Positions 21,801 through 32,490 of a DNA stretch of 64,000 nucleotides are shown in pieces. Position 1 is the stretch's first letter. The number at the start of each line of letters is the position of its first letter. The notes under the pieces were generated by a model. That model saw only the letters and a program-made list of their open reading frames with translations, was not told the origin of the DNA and ran no database searches. This DNA comes from Larix kaempferi (taxonomy: Eukaryota > Streptophyta > Pinopsida > Pinales > Pinaceae), in the NCBI GenBank assembly GCA_027924585.1, contig BSBM01000764.1:683501-747500 (forward strand), read 5' to 3'. The position numbers and the translations under genes are program-made.

Positions 21801-23414
21801 AAAATAGCACAATGTTTGAGTTTCTCCTTTCAAAAGTTATTCATCAAACTAGTTGTGTGCCGGGGTTTTTAAGATACTAAGTTTAAATTATTTTGAATGA
21901 AAATGTTGACTATAACTGAAAGTTAATAACACTGTTAGGGTTATAGCATGATTCGATAAATGTCTCAATGGAATGAGCAACAGTTAACAAAATTAGAACA
22001 ATTCTAGGATGTTGTTTTGAAGGGGTATTACCCTTGGTCAAAACTAGAATGATAATTGTTATAAGATTCTGTTGATAGAATAAAAACATGATATGCTAGT
22101 TTTGTGTGATGAGGGTTTTAAACGTACTGTTAGTGTTTAAGATTTTTCTACTGTATGTTTGGATTCTAAACCTGCAACTATCTGCTTATAAAGTTGATTA
22201 TGTTTCTAAATACTATAACAGAGAAAATAATTTATATAATCTTCAGAAGGGAAAAGTATTTATTCCTAAACAACTAATATTAATAAAACAAGGAAAACAT
22301 TACTGTAGATTCTGGGAACAATTATTTGTGCAAAAAGAACAAGGATAAACACTGATATATGTAAACATAGAAAATTTACAGTGAACAGTAACTTAAGGAA
22401 ATACATCATTTGCATCTTCTCATTCACATGGCTATCTTGCCTATCATACCTATCTATTTTAATCTGTCTCTGTACTAGAGTACAATGCTATTCATTTTTG
22501 CATGGGGAAAAATGCAGAGATCATTTATTTCATTCAACATTTCTATTCATAATTTTAAACTGATTCAAAAATAAAAGTAGAAGCATTTAAACCAGAACAC
22601 ATTCTGTAAATAAAATTAAATAATTGTAAAGAAACAGATTTAACTACTAGCAACAGATAAACAAATAGAACCCGTAGATGACAATAGGGCCAAAAAACAC
22701 CCAAGGAGGCATGTTCCTCCCAACCTACTTCAGAAGAAGCAGCTCAACTACTGACTTCTAGTGAACCCCCGAGCCTGATTACTGATCCAATAAGTGGGTG
22801 GAATCTGTGTAGAAGCAAGGCACTCAAAAATGCCTTCTCCACTCAGCATCAACCTCTTGAAATAAAATGCCTTCTCCACTCAGCATCAACCTCCTGAACT
22901 CAATAAGAGTTTGGCAGACTCACAACATGACCAACAACATATCATATCCCCTCATCAAATCTCTTGGGTGCAAACACAACAAAACCCCAAGGTAAATTTC
23001 CTCGTCAGGAAAAGTGATGAACCTCAGTTCACAATTTGATGGCTATTATATAGATTGCCTAGGTCTTTTAGTGGTTAGTTTGGAATAAATGAGCTTCAAG
23101 CTCTAGTCTCATCTTTCAAGGCACTATGAACACATTTCTAGGGAGTTGTCCCATACCAACAGCTAGTTAGTTGCATCATGATTGTTCTACTTGTCCATTG
23201 CCTTTTACCCCAGATTCCATTCCACCTATTGGATCAGTAACCACTCTTTCAACAGTCCTCTTAGTTGTTTGTCTCCTATTTTATTTATTTAATAATAATA
23301 TATTGTGCAAATTATAGTCATCCTTGGACACCTGTCCAACATAAAACTTTACAATAAAAGTTATTATAATGTTTGCCAAGACAAAATGTTTTCTAGCAAA
23401 AAGGGTAGGTTACA
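18900..23414 (-). repeat. 5' LTR of the chromovirus (4515 bp)
   Basis: Collinear partner of 9525-14047. The termini are TGTAAC and GTTACA on the plus strand. It is followed by the TAAGA target duplication at 23415-23419. It should hold the promoter for transcription leftwards. I could not fix a TATA box with confidence in so AT-rich a sequence. Confidence 0.95.
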
Positions 23415-23865
23415 TAAGAGCAGTCATGACTCGTTCATCTTGATCAAGGTTGTCTCCAATGGCTTCTAGTTGTTCCTTGAACTAGGAGACCCTTGTGAAG
23501 TAATCTTGAATAGAGTCTCCTTGATTCATCTTAGTGCTCTTCAATTGAGCTCTCAGGTTCATCTTCCTATTGATGTTCCTCCCTTCATACATTCTGGCTA
23601 GGGCATCATATATTTCCTTTGGGGTCTTCTTGGATGACACTTGGGGAATCAAGTGGTCTTTGATAGAATTAACAATGATTATATTTTCCCTAATCATATC
23701 CATCTTGTATTTCTCTTTAGCTTCATCTTCTGCTGGTTCTGCAACTTCATCTTTGATGTATTGGGAGAGATCATTCTCTTCAAGAATGAGACCAATCCTA
23801 TGTTTCCATGCCCGAAAATTCTCTATACCCGCTAGCTTGTCCTCAAGCTTAGTGCTTGGGGCCAT
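23415..23865 (-). pseudogene. copia-1 Gag N-terminal part
   Basis: Starting at ATG 23865 the minus strand gives MAPSTKLEDKLAGIENFRAW, a conserved start of plant copia Gag (DUF4219/UBN2-type), then MYEGRNINRKMNLRAQLKST and DSIQDYFTRVS. A TAG stop at 23482-23484 interrupts. The frame then continues FKEQLEAIGDNLDQDERVM to the chromovirus border, and after skipping the insertion and one TSD copy it resumes at 9519. It is therefore the same gene as 9190-9520. Confidence 0.9.
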
Positions 23866-24386
23866 CTTATCTAGGAGGTCACCAAAAATTGAAAATTGTT
23901 AAAATGAAAAACTGAACTTACCAGGAGATGTGCTTGACTGAATTGAGTTGATTGGTGTACTTGATTTCTCAAAACTTCAACTTTTCACCCTTCAAGATTG
24001 ACCAACGAAATTCAGATCTGCAACAGATTTTCTGGTTTACTGGTTCACTGGTGCGCAACTTTTCTGGTTCACTGGTGCACATGTTCACAACTTTTCTAGT
24101 TCACTGGTGCACATGTTCGCAGTTTTTCTGGTTCACTAGTGCACAGGTTCGCAGCTTTTCTGGTTCACTGGTTTTTTAGTCCAGAATTCAAACTAGGGTT
24201 TGACATATCTCGGGGTTCTACCCACTCAAAAAATTTGATATAGGGCTCAAAATTTTGCTTTTGAGGAGGATCATCCAGCCATGCTCTCAAATTCCAAAAA
24301 TTCCAACTTTTGTAGAAACCCTAATTTCTCACTAGAGGAGGAGAGAGAGGTATTTTCACCTTGTGAAAGATGTCCTATTCAGGCTA
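23866..24386 (-). repeat. copia-1 leader with a short minisatellite (24028-24176)
   Basis: The untranslated leader between PBS and gag contains about four imperfect units of roughly 36 bp built on TTTTCTGGTTCACTGGTGCA (plus-strand sense). The part at 24258-24345 (ATCCAGCCATGCTCTCAAATT, truncated here) resembles blocks repeated in the copia-2 leader, showing that the two elements are relatives. Confidence 0.7.
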
Positions 24387-24398
24387 ACTCTGATACCA
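24387..24398 (-). other. Primer-binding site of copia-1, initiator-Met tRNA
   Basis: The minus strand TGGTATCAGAGT directly follows the LTR end ...AACA. It differs from the canonical site in the last base only. Confidence 0.9.
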
Positions 24399-24916
24399 TG
24401 TTAATTTTAGCATAAAATTCACAACAAGAGCATAAAAAGGATGACTGAAAGAAACACAATCACAGGATAGACACATATTTATCTTGGGAAACCCTCATGG
24501 GGTAGAAAACCCAACAAAGCTTTCCTCAATATAGATGACCAACAAATACAAATATGTAAACCCCAAACAAGAGCTCCTTCTCCTCCTTCGTAGATCTCGC
24601 TCTCTCTCCTATGCACAATTCACAAGTGAGTGAATGAGTGAGTGAGTGTGATAAATGAGGAACACACATCCTCTATTTATACTTTACTTCACTTGACATT
24701 TAACCCTAACTGGGCTGAATTCTCCTAGGAGAGTCTAATAACCCCTAAACACTTAACGCAGGGCCGACCCCACTAGGGAAGTCTAATAACCCTAGTTACA
24801 ACATCCCGACGGAGGAATAAACATCTCCGGATATATAATAATGTCCCGACGGGGGAATGAAACATCTTCGAGTAAAGTACAAATAGAATATTATTAGAAG
24901 TTACAATATTTCAACA
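24399..24916 (-). repeat. 5' LTR of copia-1 (518 bp)
   Basis: The ends are TGTTAA...CAACA on the plus strand. It shares blocks with the copia-2 LTR, for example GGGAAACCCTCATGGGGTAG, CCTCTATTTATAC (a TATA-like region) and GACGGAGGAATAAACATCTC, but is shorter and clearly diverged. This makes copia-1 an older relative of copia-2. No partner LTR was found at the left end of the element. Confidence 0.88.
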
Positions 24917-25456
24917 CTTCTCCCTTGGCTGTGGTGGTGGTGCAGGGGACTTCCTTCCCGATGCCCTCGATGATTGACGCTTTGCACTACAAACGGGTCA
25001 GGAGGGCTGAGGTTGATGCAGCGACCCGACACAAAACTAAGCCCCATCCCATCAAGCTCCCTCTCCAGAATTGGGAAGAGGACTTCTTTGGCACCTATCC
25101 AATTATTGGAGATGATCCTGGTTCTCATAATGTAGAAGCTAGTACATAGACCTACTCTGTGGGAGCCTAGCTCCATTTTTGTTGTGGTTAGCATTATATT
25201 TCTTCTTCTCTTTTAACTCTATGGACTACTGTCAGACTCTAGTTTTTCCTACCAGTCTAGTTTGGTCTATGTTTTTAATGATAAGATGTAATTATGTCAC
25301 TATTGCTCATCCCACTTATGGGCAAGACTCTGGTTGCTCCTTCTTGCTTTTTCTGCTCCATGAGAAGCTTCTGAAAGCTCATGCATCTAGAGAATCTCAT
25401 GTGATTGTAACATTTTTTGTACTTTAATATATTTCCCTTATGCTGTTTACAAAAAA
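24917..25456 (+). other. Unrecognised C-terminal coding fragment with a poly(A)-like tail
   Basis: One plus-strand frame is open from the LTR border to a TAG at 25148-25150 (it includes PSMIDALHYKRVRRAEVDAA and LPLQNWEEDFFGTYPIIGDD). It has mixed, protein-like composition unlike the surrounding AT-rich DNA. About 300 bp of T-rich sequence follow, ending in TGCTGTTTACAAAAAAAAG near 25,445. This arrangement could be the 3' end of a LINE or of a retrocopied or host gene cut by copia-1. I do not recognise the protein. Confidence 0.4.
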
Positions 25457-27499
25457 AAGTTTTACTGATATGAGATATTTCTTATGCCTCTCTATGATCC
25501 AACAACCTTAATTATGCTTTTTATGACCAAAATAGCAATTATCCCCAGTTGGCTTAATTTATCAAACAATATTCAAATTTGACAATCAATAAACTCAACA
25601 CATGAATCCAACAAGTTAAAGGTATTAATAAATTTCCAATATTACAGTTACCTTTCGAAAATTTCCAAAGATCCCAAAATCCCATGAGTTTCCAAAAATA
25701 ACCTATTACTACAAATGGAAATAATTGCAAAACAAGGGAAAAAATGCTCAGCTTCGGATGAAAATTTTACCATGAGCTTTTACATGTGCCAAGACTCTAC
25801 AAAATAGGTTTGGTCCAAATATTATGGACAAAACTCCCGAAAATGGAAAAATTGCTATTTTTGGAAGGTCTCAAAGGGGGTTTCTTAAAATAAAAAGATG
25901 GGGATGGCTACAATAACTTAAATATGTAAAATGATAGAGAATAAGAGTGTGTATGAATTTTGGAATTTTTTTTCCTTAACCTCCCCTTGTTTTTTCCACT
26001 TTCGAATACAAATAGAGGAGGAAATGACAATTTTCCAAAAGGGGAAAATGCTAGAAAGAGAAAGGAGAAGAAATGGTAGGGATGAAAATGTAACTTTAAT
26101 ATTTCCCCTTGAATCTCCATATATACCTACAAATAATACCACCAATAAATTTCCTGCAAAAAATGCATCACAAATCCATTAAAAAACTCCAAAAGCTATA
26201 CTTGGAATGAAAATGAAACGAAGCTTTACATTCTTCCTCCATTAATGGTTTTGGCTCCCTCACTCATACAGAGTAGAAAATGGTTAAGTTTATGTATCAT
26301 ACACCCATCCCTCACATAAAATTAAAAATATGGCCTCATGTGTTGAAATAAATGAGTTTTCCTCATCCATACCCCATGGGTTTGGAGACAAACTCTTCAC
26401 ATTCCATAGTGTGGGCCAATGGGCACCTCTTCCACCTCTTCCACTCCCAATAGGATTTATGATGGAGCATCATTAGCCACCTGTGAACACATACATGCAT
26501 GATTTTCATGTCCTTATGGAATCTTCCACTTGGAGGGAGTTTAGACTCACTTAGGGCTAAATTAGATTATCTCATGATTAAGTTGTTAGTTAATCCAAAA
26601 ACGAGCCAATGGGACGAAATGCGCCCTACTTAGCTGTATAATGGAATTCCAAGTGATTAATAAATGCAGGGGATCATGATTACTCTTTGTATCACCTGGT
26701 TGGGACAACCTCTTTCTCATTTCTTCTCATTTGTGTGCCCTCCTCTACTTATATAAGCTAATTAGGCTTTTGAGGAGAATTCCATCACTTAGTCTTCCTT
26801 TTGTTCCCTTCTCTTTTAATAAATGATAATGTCCTTCCTTATATGAGGTTCATGAAATTATACGCATTTATACCAAGAGTAACCTCTAAATATATTGCAT
26901 ATATAAGCTTGATTTAGCCAAACATTAGGCCTCCTTAAATTGCCATGCTGAAACTAGGTCCCATGACGGAAAATTTGATAACTCCCTCATATTTTATTGA
27001 AATCATGAATCGTTTAATGCATTGGAAATATTATGCATAGATATATATGATACGACCATTGGTTATTCATAAAATTCATCTTATTTTTGCTTCAATTTTT
27101 CCAAAAGGTCCTCCACCCTCACTAGTCATGAAATTGACAAAACACAAAGAGGGTAAAAAGTCAAATTTGAACAATGGAAACCAAACCCAAAGTGAGGGGG
27201 AACATGAAATACATAGAGGGGTTTTGAAATCATGTTTAAACTAATTCCATCATGCATAAAAACATCATGGTCAACTGAAGGCAAAGTTCAAATAATTGCT
27301 CAGAAAGAGGCCATTAGAATTGGTCAAGCAAGTCACAAACCATCTAGGGAATATTTGAAACAATGCCAAGATAATATCAAGAATAAAAGAGGATAGAAAC
27401 AATCATTCCATCATATTCAATTCACCAACCTTAGTTCTCAATAGTAGACATTCAAACAACCTTAAGACTTGGCTTCCTTCCCCAATCTTGGTGTGTCAT
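25457..27499. other. AT-rich region without recognised features
   Basis: No conserved reading frame, LTR, or tRNA-like sequence was recognised. Reading frames of 65 to 83 codons near 25,908-26,182 and 27,047-27,244 have no protein-like features and are probably chance. Confidence 0.5.
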
Positions 27500-27945
27500 C
27501 GGCGATTTTTGTTTTTAGTTTTCCACTGCAATGTCGACGAGTTTCCATCTTCTGGCCATAACTGCGACGAATTTTCAACTTCTCACCTCAACATCGACAT
27601 TTTTTCTACCATCTCCCTGCAACTGCGACGATTTTTTTTCCTTCTCGTCGATATAGCGTTGACTTTATTTATCTTTGATGCAACAATGACAACTTTTTAT
27701 TCTCTAGTCGAACTTGCGGTGAATTTATTCAATCTTACTGCAATAACGATCATTTTCCTCATCTTCACTGCAACATCGACATCTTTTCAAAATATCTCTG
27801 CAACAGTGGCAGCCTTCTCCAAATTTCCCGCAATAGCAATGAGTTCTCACAAACTCGTTGCAATGTCAGTGGATATTTACAAACTCGCCACAATGTCTTC
27901 GAATTTTTACAAACTCGCTGTAATTTACAAACTAGCATGCCTCTA
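27500..27945 (+). repeat. 30-bp minisatellite with an open frame
   Basis: About 14 units of 29 to 35 bp, many ending in TGCAA and beginning near CATCGAC or ACTGCGACGA, diverge strongly but keep phase. Because the unit is close to a multiple of three, a 176-codon frame (27488-28018) remains open by accident of periodicity. Its translated product is hydrophobic and repetitive with no known domain. I call the repeat, not a gene. Confidence 0.7.
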
Positions 27946-28538
27946 TTCTCTCCTCAAACTTATTCTTGAATATTCCATAAGGATCAAGTATCAAATGAAT
28001 GCTTTAACAAACTTATAAGGAGATATTGAGGGTTGTGAGATAATTCACAAAGGTGGCAAGCACATCATGATATTTCCAAAAAAAATTCAAACTTGGAAAG
28101 GAAAGGAAAAATCAATATTGAAGACAAGGATTGGGGCCATGCATAAAAGACTCATGGGAAAAATAGAGGGCCCCACAAACTGAAACTTAAGACATCCAAT
28201 CAACTATCAAAGCCCAATCATTGGATTCTTCAAAGACTCTTTATCAAAGAAGAGGAAAACCACTAAGTCAACATAGTCCCAATAACTCATTAAAAAACAA
28301 AGGTAGCATCGATAGATCTTATCATGAAGGAACTGATGTACATTCAAGCAATCAAACTTCATTCAGAGTATTCATCATTTTCATATCAATCTAAAAGACA
28401 CTCATAAACCCAAAATTTAGTATGGGGGGCTTCTTTTCTATTCGAAGATCAAGAAAAGTAGTGGAGGTAGTTGTGGCCACAAAAACTAGGTACATTGATG
28501 GTTATCAAGAAGATTAGGCCATTAAATTTCGTATTATG
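27946..28538. other. Flank of copia-2 without recognised features
   Basis: AT-rich sequence with no gene seen. Its last five bases TTATG (28534-28538) are the target duplication of copia-2. Confidence 0.5.
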
Positions 28539-29143
28539 TGTTAAAATTCAATATGCTAAGATAGAAAATAGCAGCATTACATTCCATTTTCACAATAATA
28601 GCATATACAGGATCACTGAAGAAACAACAAGCACAGCATAAACACAAGAGACAGAGATTTATCCTGGGAAACCCTCATGGGGTAGAAAACCCAGCAAAGC
28701 TTCCTCAATATAGATGACCAGCAATATACAAAGATGAAACCCTGAGACATGATCTCCTCCTCCACAATAGCAGACCTCTCCTCCACAAGTGCGCTATCCT
28801 CAAGTGTGTGAGTGAGTCAAATGAGGAACACACCTCCTCTATTTATACACTACACTGACATGTATTTTACATAGGTACACGTAGGCTCGTATTTAACCAA
28901 TGGGTTAAATACCCCACTACAACTGACTGGGCCGACCCCTCTAGGGTGGTCTAATAACCCTTTGACCCACATAACACATAAAGGGCTGACCTCCACTAGG
29001 GAAGTCTAATAACCCAAGTTACCACATTCTGACGGAGGAATAAACATCTCCGGATATACAATAAGATCTTTACGGAGGAATGAAACATCTCCGGAATAAT
29101 AAAGTACAATTATAATATTCTTTGAAGTTACAATATCTCAACA
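28539..29143 (-). repeat. 3' LTR of copia-2 (605 bp)
   Basis: The ends are TGTTAA...CAACA on the plus strand. Differences from the 5' copy seen by eye: two near the left end (CTAAGATAG against CTACGACAG), GTAGGCTCG against GTAGTCTCG, and GGGCTGACC against GGGCCGACC. The motif CTCTATTTATACAC supplies a likely TATA box in the minus orientation (GTATAAATAG). Confidence 0.96.
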
Positions 29144-29153
29144 CTCCCCCTTA
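29144..29153 (-). other. Polypurine tract of copia-2
   Basis: The minus strand TAAGGGGGAG touches the 3' LTR start TGTTGAGATATTG. It is the plus-strand primer and confirms orientation. Confidence 0.9.
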
Positions 29154-29315
29154 ACGAGAAGGATATTATAACAGCATCTGCACGAACAAGGAGTCATCAA
29201 CATCATACATGATACATCTATAAATCATTGGAAGCTTTCTCAACATCATCAGTAACTCAACTAGTTACTGGAACATCTTCAATACTGGAACATCAACATC
29301 ATCAGAGTTGATAGT

Positions 29316-29590
29316 ACTCAATCATCAGCATCGTCAACACACGATCAACACAATCATCAGCATCATCATCACACGATCATCAGCATCGTCATCACACGAT
29401 CATCAGCATCGTCATCATACAATCATCAGCATCGTCATCATACGATCATCAGCATCACGATTAACATCGTCATCATATGATCATTAGCATCATCATCACA
29501 CAATCATCAGCATCGTCATCATACGATCATCAGCATCGTCATCATACGATCATCAGCATCGTCATCGCACGATCATCAGCAGTTCTCTAT
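29316..29590 (-). repeat. copia-2 array 1: 23-bp unit
   Basis: The unit is ATCATCAGCATCGTCATCAT plus ACG (plus-strand sense, 23 bp), about 11 copies with some shortened or changed units. Starts were measured at 29355, 29378, 29401 and 29424, giving a period of 23. Confidence 0.9.
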
Positions 29591-29689
29591 GTCCAGTCAT
29601 GTACCTTTTGAACCGAAGTTCAGGGACGATCCAGTCCTATCATGTTCTCGGAGACCACATGTCTACGACTCAGTTTACAGGACCAAAGT

Positions 29690-30530
29690 CCAAGGATGAT
29701 CCAATCCTAACCGTACATTTAGGACAGCGTCCAAGGATGACTTAATCCTCCACCGTACATTTAGGACCACGTCCAAGGATGACTTAATCCTCCACCGTAC
29801 ATTTAGGACCACGTCCAAGGATGACTTAATCCTCCACCGTACATTTAGGACCACGTCCAAGGATGACTTAATCCTCCACCGTACATTTAGGACCACGTCC
29901 AAGGATGACTTAATCCTCCACCGTACATTTAGGACCACGTCCAAGGATGACTTAATCCTCCACCGTACATTTAGGACCACGTCCAAGGATGACTTAATCC
30001 TTCACCGTACATTTAGGACCATGTCCAAGGATGACTTAATCCTCCACCGTACATTTAGGACCACGTCCAAGGATGACTTAATCCTCCACCCGTGCATTTA
30101 GGACCACGTCCAAGGATGACTTAATCCTCCAACCGTGCATTTAGGACCACGTCCAAGGATGACTTAATCCTCCAACCGTGCATTTAGGACCACGTCCAAG
30201 GATGACTTAATCCTCCAACCATGCATTTAGGACCATGTCCAAGGATGACTTAATCCTCCAACCGTGCATTTAGGACCACGTCCAAGGATGACTTAATCCT
30301 CCAACCGTTCATTTAGGACCACGTCCAAGGATGACTTAATCCTCCAACCGTGCATTTAGGACCACGTCCAAGGATGACTTAATCCTCCAACCGTGAATTT
30401 AGGACTACGTCCAAGGATGACTTAATCCTTCAACCGTGCATTTAGGACTACGTCCAAGGATGACTTAATCCTCCAACCGTTCATTTAGGACTACGTCCAA
30501 GGATGACTTAATCCTCCATCGTCCATCTAG
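29690..30530 (-). repeat. copia-2 array 2: 42-bp unit
   Basis: About 20 head-to-tail copies of a 42-bp unit with core CGTCCAAGGATGACTTAATC. Units near 29,700-30,000 are almost identical, while those at 30,080-30,500 carry CCAACCGTGCATTT in place of CCACCGTACATTT. Two subfamilies arranged in blocks imply local expansion by unequal exchange or replication slippage. The 14-residue periodic frame on the minus strand is a by-product. Confidence 0.95.
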
Positions 30531-30957
30531 GACTTCATTCTCGAAGACATACGTCTACGGCTCTTCTTTCGGACTGAAGTCCAGGAATGATCCAATCCCT
30601 TCACATGTTCACCAAGAACTTCATTTTCGAAGACATATGTCTACGGCTCTTCTTTCGGACTGAAGTCCAGGAATGATCCAATCCCTTCACATGTTCACCA
30701 AGAACTTCATTTTCGAAGACATACGTCTACGGCTCTTCTTTCAGACTGAAGTCCAGGAATGATCCAATCCCTTCACATGTTCACCAAGAACTTCATTTTC
30801 GAAGACATACGTCTACGGCTCTTCTTTCGGACTGAAGTCTAGGAATGATCCAATCCCTTCACATGTTCACCAAGAACTTCATTTTCGAAGACATACGTCT
30901 ACGGCTCTTCTTTCGGACTGAAGTCCAGGAATGATCCAATCCCTTCACATGTTGTAT
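30529..30957 (-). repeat. copia-2 array 3: 86-bp unit
   Basis: Five copies of an 86-bp unit with cores TTTCGAAGACATACGTCTAC and GACTGAAGTCCAGGAATGAT. Measured starts at 30615, 30701, 30787 and 30873 give an exact period of 86. The copies are nearly identical. The GTCCAGGAATGATCCAATCC part resembles the core of array 2, so the arrays may share ancestry. Confidence 0.95.
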
Positions 30958-31300
30958 ACCAAAAACATGTATTCTCATCATCAAAACATGTATAACCACG
31001 ACATGTATCATCATCAACAAAACATGTATAACCACAACATGTATCATCATCATCAAAACATGTATAACCACAACATGTATCATCATCAGCAAAACATGTA
31101 TAACCACAACATGTATCATCATCATCAAAACATGTATAACCTCAACATGTATCATCATCATCAAAACATGTATAACCACAACATGTATCATCATCATCAA
31201 AACATGTATAACCACAACATGTATCATCATCATCAAAACATGTATAACCACAACATGTATCATCATCATCATCAAAAGTATGTATACATCTATCATCAAA
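30958..31300 (-). repeat. copia-2 array 4: 36-bp unit
   Basis: About nine copies of a 36-bp unit containing CATCATCAAAACATGTATAA and CCACAACATGTAT. A His/Asn/Met/Tyr-rich 124-codon frame on the plus strand (30931-31305) and its antisense partner are produced by the 36-bp period and are not called genes. Confidence 0.95.
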
Positions 31301-31462
31301 ACTAACATCAAAAGCATGTATACATCTATCATCAAAAGAATATAAGAGTCCTAAATCTAAATAATTCTAGGTAACTAAGTGCAGTAAATAGGTAACCTCA
31401 TCATTGATGAGATAGACTTGATGTCGGATACTCTGCTACTCCCCCTTTCGAGGAGAGTCCTT

Positions 31463-32490
31463 CTAAACTACACCAAGCTTGTCTCGGAAGTGTTCAAACT
31501 TTACTCGAGACAGAGGTTTGGTCAGGAAATCATCAATTTGATCCTCAGTGCTTATATACTCGAGCTTGATAGCTCCTCTTTGCACCATATCTCGTATATA
31601 GAAGTATCGGATCTCAATGTGTTTTGACTTATCATGGAATACAAGATTTCCTATCATCTTGATGCAGCTTTGATTGTCACACATAATCATAGTGGAATCC
31701 ATTTCTAAGTCAAACACTCCATATAATAGCTTCTGAAGCCACACTGCTTCACAGCTGGCAGAGCAGACAACTATATATTCTGTTTCAGTAGTACTGAGAG
31801 CCACACTAGATTGTTTCTTGCTAAACCATGAGATCATGGTAGATTCAAGACTATAACATCCACCTAAAGTACTCTTTCTATCTGAGACACTTCCTGCCCA
31901 ATCAGAATTTGAGTAACCATGTAAACGGAGTTCATGACCTCCAAGATTATATAGACCAAAATCTAAAGTACCTTTTGAGGTACCTCACTACATGCTTTGT
32001 AGCTATTAAGTGAACCTTCCTAGGTTCTACTAGATACTGACTTACAGTATTTACAACAAAGCATATATCTGGCCTAGTATTTGTTAAATACATCATTGGC
32101 CCAATGATTTGTCTATATAGGGTTAGGTCCACTAAATCCGATGAGTTATTAACTAATAACTTCAAGTTGGAGTCCATGGGAGTGGCCATGGCTTTACACT
32201 CCAACATATCAAATCTTTTTAGAAACTTCACAGCATACTTACCTCGATTTAAAAGATTCCTTTTGGATCATGCCATACTTCTAGACCTAAGAAGTAGTGC
32301 ATTAATCTGAGATCTTTCATTTTTATTTCTGCAGCCATTTTCATGATCTGTTTCTCATTCCTTGTCAGAAAGAGATCATCGTCACATAATAATGGTATGA
32401 TAGGTTTATCATCCACAACCTTTAGGTAAAGGTTAGGATCAGCTTTACTTCTGGTAAAGCCCAAGCTTTGTCATGAAGCTGTCAATTGTC
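31463..32490 (-). pseudogene. copia-2 pol remnant: RT C-terminal half and RNase H
   Basis: The fragment begins inside RT (IDSFMTKLG near 32,490), with frameshifts, and continues through the catalytic region, where the usual YVDD is changed to CDDD (PLLCDDDLFLTR). Then come MRDL-type YFLGLEVWHDPKGIF, CKAMATPMDSNLKLL, LTNTRPDICFVVNTVSQYLV and the RNase H part with ALSTTETEYIVVCSASCEAV and MCDNQSCIKM. It ends FLTKPLSRVKFEHFRDKLGV. Compared with copia-1 the last 120 codons are intact, but everything upstream of motif C is missing. Confidence 0.9.

Larger units (their letters stand above)
9525..23414 (-). mobile_element. Chromovirus (Ty3/gypsy) with 4.5-kb LTRs, nested in copia-1 gag
   Basis: The structure is complete: LTRs at 9525-14047 and 18900-23414, initiator-Met primer-binding site, gag, pol with integrase and chromodomain, polypurine tract, and a perfect 5-bp target duplication TAAGA (9520-9524 and 23415-23419). 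LTR ends are TGTAAC...GTTACA on the coding strand. Total length is 13,890 bp. The LTRs differ by several percent by eye, so insertion is not recent. The long LTRs and the chromodomain suggest the Tekay/Del group, which is inference. Stops, frameshifts and a lost RT catalytic residue make it non-autonomous. Confidence 0.95.
5205..24916 (-). mobile_element. Ty1/copia retrotransposon copia-1, interrupted by a chromovirus
   Basis: The minus-strand order from right to left is: LTR (24399-24916), primer-binding site, leader, Gag N-terminus (23415-23865), then after the nested element Gag C-terminus (from 9520), protease, integrase, reverse transcriptase, RNase H (to 5914) and a repeat-rich 3' region (to about 5205). 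The reading of gag resumes exactly across the TAAGA duplication at 9520-9524 and 23415-23419. Stops and frameshifts disable it. No 3' LTR matching 24399-24916 is seen left of 5205, so the left limit is approximate and the 3' end is probably truncated. Confidence 0.8.

Noticed and set aside
24917-24931. CTTCTCCCTTGGCTG next to the copia-1 LTR as a polypurine tract of a second element in tandem
   Set aside because: The DNA to the right shows no copia pol on the minus strand but an unrelated plus-strand frame. A tandem LTR structure is not supported.
29690-30530. Regular repeats resembling a CRISPR array
   Set aside because: The 42-bp units are contiguous with no unique spacers, lie inside a plant retrotransposon, and no cas genes are present.
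30931-31305. 124-codon His/Asn/Met/Tyr-rich frame and its antisense partner
   Set aside because: Both are produced by a 36-bp tandem repeat whose length is a multiple of three. No start context or domain supports a gene.
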